From Bacteriovorax sp. BAL6_X (lineage in GTDB: Bacteria > Bdellovibrionota > Bacteriovoracia > Bacteriovoracales > Bacteriovoracaceae), in assembly GCF_000443995.1 (NCBI RefSeq), contig NZ_AUMC01000010.1, positions 186,001 through 250,000 on the forward strand: a DNA stretch of 64,000 nt. Reading direction: 5' to 3'. Below are positions 25,369 to 32,951 of this stretch, piece after piece; position 1 is the stretch's first letter, and every line of letters starts with the position of its first letter. A model generated the notes under the pieces. It did not search any database, was not told the DNA's origin, and worked only from the letters and a program-made list of their open reading frames with translations. Position numbers and translations under genes: made by a program.

Positions 25369-25395
25369 TAACATATGGAAGTGATTTTCCGATTC
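25369..25395 (+). promoter_or_regulatory. Candidate sigma28 (FliA) promoter
   Basis: TAAC at 25369-25372, 15 bases, TCCGATTC at 25388-25395, close to TAAA-N15-GCCGATAA with correct spacing. It is directly upstream of the receptor-like gene and directly downstream of fliA. The leader would be about 14 bases and would contain AGGAGA. Confidence 0.4.
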
Positions 25396-25415
25396 CGACA
25401 TTTAGGAGACCTATA

Positions 25416-27716
25416 ATGAAGCTTCGTTTCAGTAAGCCGTTGTTTATCTATTTCTCTGTTTCTCTTATTCTAACGACAGCACTTATTTCCTACGGGGTTT
25501 GGTCCTTTTGGAAGAATGGCCCTGCTAATTTTGATCGTATGACAATGGTGTACGAATCAACTTCTAAGTTTGAAGAAGTGAAAAATTCTAATACCCTTGA
25601 AGGTATTAAAGAGTTAGTAAGAGTTGATCGTACAAAAGAGGCAACTTCTGAATTTGAAAAATTTCAAAATTCTATTACAGAACTAAATGAAATCGTAAAT
25701 ATTACTGAATATGAGACTCTTAGTAATAATTTCTCTGATCTTAGAAAAAAGTTAGATGACATAACAACTTCTGCAAATAAATCAACACTTATTAATGTTC
25801 TTAGAACGAAGATGATTGGTTTCCAAAATTTTGTTGTCCATAATCAGTGGAGAACGCTAACAAGAATTTCGAATAAAATTAAAACGAAAATATCTGTTGG
25901 AACAACTAAGAGTTCTAATTTTTATAGTTACGGAAATTTAAAACGTCTACATGCATCGATAGCAGGTGATGTGGACTATATGGAAAAGGTAACAATGAGA
26001 TCAGTTCTTTCGGATGAAGATAAGAACCTTATTGTTGTTCGTCTTGGAACTTTAAGAACAGAATTAAATCTTTTAGAAAAGTCTCTTAATACACTTCGTG
26101 ATTTTGATAGCATTTGGAAAACTACAAATAAGAGCTATCTTGCGTGGAGTGAGAAATTTGGTCCAAAACTGACTTATCAAAAGATTGAATTAAATCAAAC
26201 TTCACAAACAACTCTTTATGGACTTGTCGCAATTATTGGAATTCTAGTGACAATCTTTGCTGGTGGACTTTTTATGTTTGCTTACTCTGAAAAAAGAGCA
26301 AAGAAAATGCTTGAAGCAACTTCGCTAGATCTTATAAAGGATGGAGTAATACCAGTGAAAGCTTCACTCAAAGGGGAGTGGTCACATCCATTTAAAGAAG
26401 AGATTGAAAAATATCGTGGTTATATCCACAAGAGAATGAGTTTTGGTTCAATTTTTCAAGATGCAATGCCTTTCTCATCACTACTTCTAGATTCAAATCT
26501 AAATGCTGTTTGGGCCAACTCTTTATTTTATGAACACTGGAGTATCGATAGCGCTAAAAAAGATATGAGCATAACTTGGGATTATTTAAGTACATTTACA
26601 AATCTCGGTGAAAACGATCCGGTTATAAGTGCTGTGAGAGATGGTGTAGCAGGCATCTATCAGATTCAAGTTAAAACAGAAAATGACAAAGAAGCTGCTC
26701 CTTTCGAAATGTATGTTTCGCCAGTTGAGTACGCAGATCAAAAACGTATTATGGTTATCTTTTATCCATTAAGAAGTTTAGAGGAAACATTATCTAATCA
26801 GATGAAGTCGGTAGTTTCTCCTGTTTGGAAATCTCTCGATGCGCTTATTGATGATAAATTTAATGGTGATTTTAGAGAGAAGCTACAGCAAGACTTTTCT
26901 GCAGCAGGAATTGATAATGTATATGAGAAATTCACAAAGGTTAATGACCATTTCTTAATGCAGAAAGCTTCATTCTTAAAAGAAATTGAGCTTCTAGAAA
27001 ATAATTTATTTGAACAATACAAGATTATTGATGACGTTAGAATTATTTTTGAAGGTCAAAAAGATTTACAAAAAGATGCGATTAATAAATTTAAAATTGC
27101 AAAAGATAAAATTGTATCAGTTGTCGAAATGAGAGCTAAGTTTGAAGAAATGAATCGATATATGATCGAAATGACAAACCGCTTATTTGATGAAGAAATT
27201 GAATTAGCAACACGATCAGGTGAGATTGTTGAAATTATTAATGAGAATAAAGCAGCTTATGCAGGGCTTGTAAGATCACGTGATCAATTTAAATCATTAA
27301 AGTCACAGGTTGAGCTATTTAGAGCAAGAAGTTCTCAAATTATTGATCAAATCCAACGTGGAGTAGCTAGTGATGTAACAGTAGGGAAGTTCGCTGGTGA
27401 GCTTAAAGAATTTAATTCAACACTAGGAAGTTTTTCAAAAGTTTCAACACAGCTAGATGTTGGCCTATCTAAGGTTCAAATTATTATGGATAGTAAAGAA
27501 GTACCAGATGTTGGTACTATTAAAGATACTTTCAAAGCAATTAGAAGTGAAATTAATGATGTGGCCACTCAAACTCAACATCTTTCACGATTTGCTCAAG
27601 AGGAAGATGAAGAACTTATCTCTTCTCTTCGAGGGCTGTATGGCAGTTTCCAAAATCTTCGTAGCCAAAATGGCGAGATAGAGCATACTGTTGCAGATAG
27701 TAATCCAATATTGTAA
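25416..27716 (+). CDS. Receptor-like membrane protein with PAS-like domain and long coiled coil
   Basis: A 766-residue protein built like a chemoreceptor but without its signalling tip. A membrane segment lies at residues about 8-30, a helical periplasmic domain at 31-262 and a second segment at about 266-290. A PAS-like region (residues about 340-450, with SSLLLDSNLNAVWANSLFYE) comes next, and coiled coil fills most of 460-755. The conserved hairpin motif of methyl-accepting proteins (EIxxIAxQTNLLALNAAIEAA type) is absent, so direct CheA coupling is unlikely. It follows fliA and has a sigma28-like promoter, which hints at a motility role. It begins at an ATG with AGGAGA upstream. Confidence 0.7.
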   Translation: MKLRFSKPLFIYFSVSLILTTALISYGVWSFWKNGPANFDRMTMVYESTSKFEEVKNSNTLEGIKELVRVDRTKEATSEFEKFQNSITELNEIVNITEYETLSNNFSDLRKKLDDITTSANKSTLINVLRTKMIGFQNFVVHNQWRTLTRISNKIKTKISVGTTKSSNFYSYGNLKRLHASIAGDVDYMEKVTMRSVLSDEDKNLIVVRLGTLRTELNLLEKSLNTLRDFDSIWKTTNKSYLAWSEKFGPKLTYQKIELNQTSQTTLYGLVAIIGILVTIFAGGLFMFAYSEKRAKKMLEATSLDLIKDGVIPVKASLKGEWSHPFKEEIEKYRGYIHKRMSFGSIFQDAMPFSSLLLDSNLNAVWANSLFYEHWSIDSAKKDMSITWDYLSTFTNLGENDPVISAVRDGVAGIYQIQVKTENDKEAAPFEMYVSPVEYADQKRIMVIFYPLRSLEETLSNQMKSVVSPVWKSLDALIDDKFNGDFREKLQQDFSAAGIDNVYEKFTKVNDHFLMQKASFLKEIELLENNLFEQYKIIDDVRIIFEGQKDLQKDAINKFKIAKDKIVSVVEMRAKFEEMNRYMIEMTNRLFDEEIELATRSGEIVEIINENKAAYAGLVRSRDQFKSLKSQVELFRARSSQIIDQIQRGVASDVTVGKFAGELKEFNSTLGSFSKVSTQLDVGLSKVQIIMDSKEVPDVGTIKDTFKAIRSEINDVATQTQHLSRFAQEEDEELISSLRGLYGSFQNLRSQNGEIEHTVADSNPIL

Positions 27717-27746
27717 AAAAAGGCTCCTTATTGGAGCCTTTTTTAT
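27715..27746. terminator. Bidirectional terminator
   Basis: AAAAAAAGGCTCC-TTATT-GGAGCCTTTTTT lies between the convergent receptor-like gene and coaE, with A and T runs on both sides, so it can serve either strand. Confidence 0.9.
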
Positions 27747-27748
27747 TT

Positions 27749-28399
27749 CTATAAATCAAAGTGATCTAAAAACATATTTAAATTCAAATCTTCAGGCTGA
27801 CCTGAGTTATCGATGACAGTATCAGCAAGCTTTGCTTTTTCCTCGATATCTATTTGTTTTGCTAGAATTTTACAGGCCAAGTCTTTTTCAATACCATCAC
27901 GGGCCATTAGGCGCTCAACTTGCTTTGCACGTGAGCAATAAACTACGACCTTGTGATCAATGAAAGAATCGAGATTCTTTTCAAATAAAAGAGGAACGTC
28001 GTAGATCACAACTTTTGGAGAGCCGAGATCTTTAAAAGCTTTTAAGAAAGCTTCGGGAAGCTGACGATAGATTAGGCTTTCGATATCATTTTGGATTTGT
28101 ATGTCTTGAAAAAAATATTCCCGTAGTAGCTTAAAGTTAATTGTGCTATCTACTTCGATAACACGTGGGTAGTAACTCTGTAGGTGCTCAAGAGACTCTT
28201 GTGTTTTATATACTTCTTTGACAAGTAAATCTGCATCAATAATAGGGAAGCCTTTTTCATGTAATATCTTTGATACAGTTGACTTTCCTGTAGCGATTCC
28301 ACCAGTTAGTCCAACAACAGGACAAGGCATTTGATAAAGACGCTTATCTTTTTTTAGAGTGATAAATTCTTTTTTTAGCTTAATAGATGATGCTTTCAT
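27749..28399 (-). CDS. coaE: Dephospho-CoA kinase CoaE
   Basis: CoaE performs the last step of coenzyme A synthesis, phosphorylating dephospho-CoA. The P-loop VGLTGGIATGKSTVSKIL, the DADLLVKEVY segment, VVIYDVPLLFEKNLD and the RDGIEKDLACKIL lid match the family. The frame begins 2 bp after the mazG stop at an ATG, giving 216 residues with a 23-residue basic extension. An internal ATG at 28330 would give 193 residues and the usual short N-terminus. Neither has a clear ribosome-binding site, so the start is open. Other CoA genes lie 22 kb away (panB, coaX, coaBC, panC). Confidence 0.93.
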   Translation of the reverse strand: MKASSIKLKKEFITLKKDKRLYQMPCPVVGLTGGIATGKSTVSKILHEKGFPIIDADLLVKEVYKTQESLEHLQSYYPRVIEVDSTINFKLLREYFFQDIQIQNDIESLIYRQLPEAFLKAFKDLGSPKVVIYDVPLLFEKNLDSFIDHKVVVYCSRAKQVERLMARDGIEKDLACKILAKQIDIEEKAKLADTVIDNSGQPEDLNLNMFLDHFDL

Positions 28400-28401
28400 A
28401 A

Positions 28402-29208
28402 CTAGTTGCTTTTTTCGATTTCTTTAACGCGAGACCAGAGAGTTTCAAGTTCGTCCTGAGAGCTTTCACGAATGATAATGCCTTCTTCTCTGGCAATGTC
28501 TTCAAGCTGATTAAATCGCCTTTTAAATTTTAAGTTTGCTTCTCGCAATGTAACTTCAGGATCAAGATCAAGATGTCTTGCAAGTTGTGCAACTGAAAAT
28601 AAAAGGTCTCCCATTTCTTCTTGGACTCTTTCTTTATTGAGCTCGCGCCCTGGAGTGAGTTCTTCTTTTAGCTCCTGCCACTCCTCTTCAACTTTATACA
28701 TTACTTGCGTGTAATCTTCCCAGTCAAAGTTTATTTTATTCGTTTTCTTTCCAATTTTTGCAGCACTTGTAAGGGCCGGAAAAGAGAGGAGTTCATTACA
28801 GATTTCATATTTCTTAAGGCTTTCTTCGTTTGCTTTTTCGGCCTTTTTTATTTCTTCCCAACGTTGCTTAATTTCTGCAACATCTTTGGCCTTGTTATTA
28901 GTAAACACATGGGGATGGCGTCTTACCATTTTATCAGCGATGGTTTTGGCAACAGAGTTAAGATCAAACTTAGATACTTCACTTGCTAATTGAGAGTGAA
29001 GAACAACTTGTAGAAGAACGTCACCTAATTCGTCTTCCATTTTCTTGTAGTTACCGTCTTCCACTGCATGCATGAACTCATAAGATTCTTCCATTAAATA
29101 CTTTAAAAGGGATTTGTGAGTTTGCTCTAGATCCCATGGACAACCATCTTTAGGATCTCTTAACTTTGCAACAACTTCTCTTAATCTTTCCATTTCGCTT
29201 AGTGACAT
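28402..29208 (-). CDS. mazG: Nucleoside triphosphate pyrophosphohydrolase MazG
   Basis: MazG hydrolyses nucleoside triphosphates to monophosphate and pyrophosphate and lowers (p)ppGpp or damaged nucleotide pools. The ATG at 29208 is preferred over the longer frame, which would overlap the divergent ybeY gene; AAGG lies about 9 bases before it. The 268 residues have two MazG domains. The first has LRDPKDGCPWDLEQTHKSL, EESYEF and EDELGDVLLQ, which include the Mg-binding EExxE and ExxD residues; the second has EEWQELKEEL and EEMGDLLFSV. It is followed directly by coaE, in one transcript. Confidence 0.94.
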   Translation of the reverse strand: MSLSEMERLREVVAKLRDPKDGCPWDLEQTHKSLLKYLMEESYEFMHAVEDGNYKKMEDELGDVLLQVVLHSQLASEVSKFDLNSVAKTIADKMVRRHPHVFTNNKAKDVAEIKQRWEEIKKAEKANEESLKKYEICNELLSFPALTSAAKIGKKTNKINFDWEDYTQVMYKVEEEWQELKEELTPGRELNKERVQEEMGDLLFSVAQLARHLDLDPEVTLREANLKFKRRFNQLEDIAREEGIIIRESSQDELETLWSRVKEIEKSN

Positions 29209-29280
29209 AACTTTGCCTTGATAATATAATCTATGTAACCTAAGACAGAATAATACACCCTTAAAAAGAGATTGGAAATA

Positions 29281-29829
29281 ATGGCCCATAGCGCAACTAT
29301 TCAAGTGAACAAATCAAGACTTATTGTTAACTTAGCTGACAATTCTAGAAGTGATTGGGGACTTAAAGCCTGTGAAAATATGCTAAAAGACTCACTTGTT
29401 GTCATAAGTAATTTTCTTTACTCAAAGAACACTTGTTTAGATAAAAAAGTTCATGAAGAGATTGAAGTGGATCTTCATTTTTGTGGGGATTCTCGCATGA
29501 AGCAAATTAATCGCGATCATCGAGGTAAGAATAAAACAACAGATGTTCTATCTTTTCCTATGTATGAGAGCTTACGTCCAGACAGTACGGATTTCGTTCT
29601 TCCTGGGCCAGTAATGCTTGGTGATATAATCATTAGTCGAAATGTAGCAGCAAAACAAGCTAGAGAGTTTGATCTAGAACTTGAGCAAGAAGTTATTCAC
29701 TTATTTTGTCACGGACTTCTTCATTTGTTAGGATATGATCACGAAATCTCGCAAGAGGAAGAAGAAATTATGGAAGCTCTTGAAAAAGAGATTCTAACTA
29801 AAATTAAAAAATCTAGGCAAAAGAAATAG
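29281..29829 (+). CDS. ybeY: Endoribonuclease YbeY
   Basis: YbeY is a zinc-dependent RNase involved in 16S rRNA 3'-end maturation and 70S quality control. The signature H-X3-H-X5-H is present in FCHGLLHLLGYDHE, with RGKNKTTDVLSFP and GDIIIS nearby, as in all family members. The length of 182 residues includes an N-terminal stretch of about 30 residues beyond E. coli YbeY. The ATG at 29281 is preferred to the TTG at 29272. It is the first gene of a long forward run; prfB follows after 10 bp. Confidence 0.95.
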   Translation: MAHSATIQVNKSRLIVNLADNSRSDWGLKACENMLKDSLVVISNFLYSKNTCLDKKVHEEIEVDLHFCGDSRMKQINRDHRGKNKTTDVLSFPMYESLRPDSTDFVLPGPVMLGDIIISRNVAAKQAREFDLELEQEVIHLFCHGLLHLLGYDHEISQEEEEIMEALEKEILTKIKKSRQKK

Positions 29830-29839
29830 GAAAGTAGAA

Positions 29840-30971
29840 ATGGAAGAAAGTACTCGCATAGCCCTTGGTGAGAAAAAGTCACTGATGGTAAGTTACGATG
29901 ATAAGCTTGCTAGTTTAAGGAGGTCACTTTGATGTTGACCAAAAGTCAGCACGCATAAGTGAAATTCAAGATATGGAGGCCATGCCTGGCTTCTGGGACG
30001 ACAATCAGAACGCTGCCAAAGTTCAAAAAGAAAAAAACCTTTTAGAAGATGTCGTTAATACTTATACAAAATTAAAAGACTTATATGATGAATTCGAAAT
30101 TTTAATAGAGTACGCAGCTGAAGGGGATGAAGACTCTACAACTGGGGCGATTGAGATTGCTGATGAATTTGTCGATGAATTTAATAAAGCAGAACTGAAG
30201 GTTCTTCTTTCCGATGATGCCGATTCAAATAATGCTATTGTTAGTATCAATGCTGGTGCCGGTGGAACAGAATCATGTGACTGGGCCAGTATGCTCTTTA
30301 GGATGGTTAATCGTTGGGCCGAACACAAGAACTTTAAAGTTCAAGTTCTTGATGTACAAGATGGTGATAGTGCTGGAATTAAATCTGCTACGATGCTAAT
30401 TGAAGGTAATTACGCCTACGGAAATTTAAAGTCTGAAACAGGTGTTCATCGCCTTGTTCGTATTTCTCCATTCGATTCGGCCAATCGTCGCCATACTTCG
30501 TTTGCTTCAATATTTGTCTCTCCAGAAGTGGATGATGATATTGAAATTGAAGTTGCTGATAAAGATATTCGAATTGATGTTTATCGCTCAGGTGGAGCTG
30601 GAGGACAGTCGGTTAACACTACTGATTCTGCCGTTAGAATTACACACTTTCCTACAGGTCTAGTTGTTACCTGTCAGAATGAAAGATCACAGTTACAAAA
30701 TAAAATTCAAGCAATGAAAGTTCTTAAGTCTCGTTTATACGAGTTAGAACTAGAGAAGCAAAGAGCAGCAGCTGCTGAAGAAGAAGCTAATAAGAAAGAA
30801 ATTGGATGGGGAGCACAGATTCGCTCTTATGTTCTACACCCTTATAAAATGGTTAAGGACCACAGAACTAATTTCGAATCATCACAAGCTGAAAAAGTTT
30901 TGGATGGTGATATTGATGGCTTTATGGATGCTTACTTAAGATGGTCAGTTGATGGGATGAAGGAAGAGTAA
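29840..30971 (+). CDS. prfB: Peptide chain release factor 2, programmed +1 frameshift
   Basis: RF2 ends translation at UGA and UAA. The gene is split into two frames: an ATG at 29840 opens a 30-codon frame that ends in CTT TGA (29927-29932). The ribosome must slip +1 at CTT, reading GAT next (29931), to continue to the stop at 30971. AGGAGG lies exactly 3 bases before CTT, the spacing that drives frameshifting in E. coli. The join LRRSL-DVDQKSARISE matches other RF2 proteins, and GFWDD follows. The total is about 376 residues. The SPF recognition tripeptide (RISPFDSA) and the catalytic GGQ (SGGAGGQSVN) are present. The first in-frame ATG of the second frame (29973) is not the start. Confidence 0.96.
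29917..29933 (+). promoter_or_regulatory. RF2 programmed frameshift site
   Basis: AAGGAGGTCACTTTGAT: an internal Shine-Dalgarno element, 3 bases, the slippery CTT and an in-frame TGA. Low RF2 slows termination at TGA and favours the +1 shift, so the site gives feedback control of RF2 level. This mechanism is established for the family. Confidence 0.93.
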
Positions 30972-30972
30972 A

Positions 30973-32166
30973 TTGAGTTTTTTCTATCTGTTTAAAGATT
31001 TTCAATTACTTTTTTTTCGAGATCGATCGTCACGCTACTTTATAGCTGCCACAATATTAGGCTTAATGTTTTCATTAGCAGTCATTCTTTGTAGTTTAGC
31101 ACTAATGGATGGCTTTGGAGTTACCCTTAAAAAATCGCTAAATGCAGGAAGTGGTGAAATTATTCTTACTGCCACAAATGGATTTTTTGAATTAAACGAA
31201 AACGAACAAAAAGACCTTAATAATTTTCCAATAGAAACAAAGATACCAATGCTTCGTACCCAATCGTTTGTTAATAAAGACGAGAAGGGAAAGGCTGTCT
31301 TTGTCGTTGGTGTTAATAAACAAATTAATCAACTAGATAATGGACTTGTTGAACCGAAAGAAAATGAAGTTATTATCGGTGATCTTCTTGCTCAGGATTT
31401 AAAAGTTAAAATTGGTGATACTCTTAAGTTTAGTTTCTCTGCGGGGAAATTAGGTGAACGTTATTTACCAACAAATGCAGTCTTAAAAATCAAAGATATA
31501 AAAACCTTTAAGATTCATGAGTACCGCAGTCGTTTTGTTTATGTGAATTTAAAAAAAATTCAAACTCTTCTTGGGGTTAAGGATCGAATCAATTTAATGA
31601 GTCTAAGGCTAAGGCCTGAATATCGTAGCTTAGCTAAGATTAATGAAGTCGTAGCCGATATGAAGAGTGTCTTCTATTATGAATACAGCATCGCTCCGTA
31701 TTGGAGTGACTTTGCAACTTTTCTTAAGGCCGTCGAATTTGAAAAGTACATGATCTCAATTGTCTTTTCAATTGTGGTTGTTTTGGCCATTTTCAATTGT
31801 CTTGCTTTTATTATTTTCTCTAAGGAAAGACGCTCTCAAGAAATATTCTTACTCTATGCAATTGGACTATCTCCAAAAAAGTTTAGAACACTATGGCTAG
31901 TTCAAAATATTGGGATCTGGCTTCTTGCTTTTATAGGCTCGCTTATTTGTGTTGAAATATTTGACTATCTTTTAGGGACGCTTGATATTTTCTCTCTTCC
32001 AACAGATGTCTACCACTTAAACCGTATTGAGCTATTCTTATCATTAAGAGATATTTTTATTGTTGGATTTATTTCATTTATCTTTATTATATTTTTAACT
32101 TTTATAGTTCTTAAAAGACTAGATTCAAAATCAATGGCCCAAGGTTTAAGAGAGGAGTTTTCGTAA
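30973..32166 (+). CDS. Lipoprotein-releasing ABC permease (LolC/LolE type)
   Basis: Part of the LolCDE transporter that releases lipoproteins from the inner membrane. The 397 residues have an N-terminal membrane segment (about 23-46), a large periplasmic domain and three C-terminal segments of the FtsX/MacB type (about 260-285, 312-335, 355-378). It starts at a TTG one base after the prfB stop, so translation is likely coupled. LolD follows immediately. Only one permease gene lies here, so it may form a homodimer as in LolF-type systems; the second subunit could be elsewhere. The choice between lolC and lolE is open. Confidence 0.85.
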   Translation: MSFFYLFKDFQLLFFRDRSSRYFIAATILGLMFSLAVILCSLALMDGFGVTLKKSLNAGSGEIILTATNGFFELNENEQKDLNNFPIETKIPMLRTQSFVNKDEKGKAVFVVGVNKQINQLDNGLVEPKENEVIIGDLLAQDLKVKIGDTLKFSFSAGKLGERYLPTNAVLKIKDIKTFKIHEYRSRFVYVNLKKIQTLLGVKDRINLMSLRLRPEYRSLAKINEVVADMKSVFYYEYSIAPYWSDFATFLKAVEFEKYMISIVFSIVVVLAIFNCLAFIIFSKERRSQEIFLLYAIGLSPKKFRTLWLVQNIGIWLLAFIGSLICVEIFDYLLGTLDIFSLPTDVYHLNRIELFLSLRDIFIVGFISFIFIIFLTFIVLKRLDSKSMAQGLREEFS

Positions 32167-32823
32167 ATGGCAGTTTTAAGTGTATCGAATGTTTACAAAG
32201 ACTTTGGAAACTCACATATCCTAAAGGGTGTTGATCTCGAATTATCTCAGGGTGAACAATGTGTTATTAAAGGTTCATCTGGTTGTGGTAAGTCGACTCT
32301 TTTGTATTTGATAGGTGGCCTAGAAAATATTACTTCCGGTCAAATTACTGTCGATAACTTAAATATTGGCCAAATGAATGATGCGAAGCTAGCAAATTAT
32401 CGCAACTCCAAAATAGGATTTGTTTTCCAATTTCACTTTTTACTCTCATCTCTTACTTGCCTGGAAAATATTTTACTTCCAGCACGTCTTGGAGGACATG
32501 ATGTGTCAAATGTGAAGAAGTATATTCATTCGCTGGCCAAGACTCTAGGCGTAGCTGAATGTCTTAAGCGCTATCCTTATGAAATCTCAGGCGGTCAACA
32601 GCAGCGTATTAACCTAATTCGTGCGCTATCATTGCGTCCTAAGCTACTACTGTGCGACGAGCCAACAGGTAATCTTGACTCAAAGAACTCAAAAATTGTG
32701 GCCGACTTGATTTTTGAGCTATCTCGAGAGCTTGGTACAACTCTTCTTGTAGTTACTCATGATGAGGAGATGTCTCGAAAGTTTAGTCGTATTCATACGA
32801 TGATTGATGGGGTTCTGCATTAA
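32167..32823 (+). CDS. lolD: Lipoprotein-releasing ABC ATPase LolD
   Basis: The ATPase of the Lol system, 218 residues. Walker A is KGSSGCGKSTLLYLIGG, the Q-loop lies in FVFQFHFLLSSLTCLENI, the signature is ISGGQQQRINLIRAL, Walker B is LLLCDEPTGNLDSKNS and the switch His is in VVTHDEEMS. The sequence suits the LolD/MacB/FtsE subfamily and placement next to the permease fixes LolD. It begins directly after the permease stop with no gap. Confidence 0.93.
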   Translation: MAVLSVSNVYKDFGNSHILKGVDLELSQGEQCVIKGSSGCGKSTLLYLIGGLENITSGQITVDNLNIGQMNDAKLANYRNSKIGFVFQFHFLLSSLTCLENILLPARLGGHDVSNVKKYIHSLAKTLGVAECLKRYPYEISGGQQQRINLIRALSLRPKLLLCDEPTGNLDSKNSKIVADLIFELSRELGTTLLVVTHDEEMSRKFSRIHTMIDGVLH

Positions 32824-32860
32824 ATTATCATTTTTTTGTGCAGGATGTTCGTTTTTCTTT

Positions 32861-32889
32861 TTGTAACTTTGTAAGATTATTGATATTTT
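32861..32889 (+). promoter_or_regulatory. Possible promoter before bamA
   Basis: TTGTAA at 32861-32866, a 17-base spacer, TATTTT at 32884-32889. It lies 62 bases before bamA in the 128-bp gap after lolD. The match to sigma70 boxes is fair, not strong. Confidence 0.35.
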
Positions 32890-32951
32890 TTTACTCAAGT
32901 ATTTTTTGTCTGCACACACACATGACAAGATCGCTGGATCACGGAGACTAG

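Noticed and set aside
25416-27716. Methyl-accepting chemotaxis protein
   Set aside because: The conserved hairpin that binds CheA/CheW is not present.
29973-30971. prfB starting at the internal ATG 29973
   Set aside because: The frameshift structure upstream is complete and the upstream peptide matches RF2 proteins.
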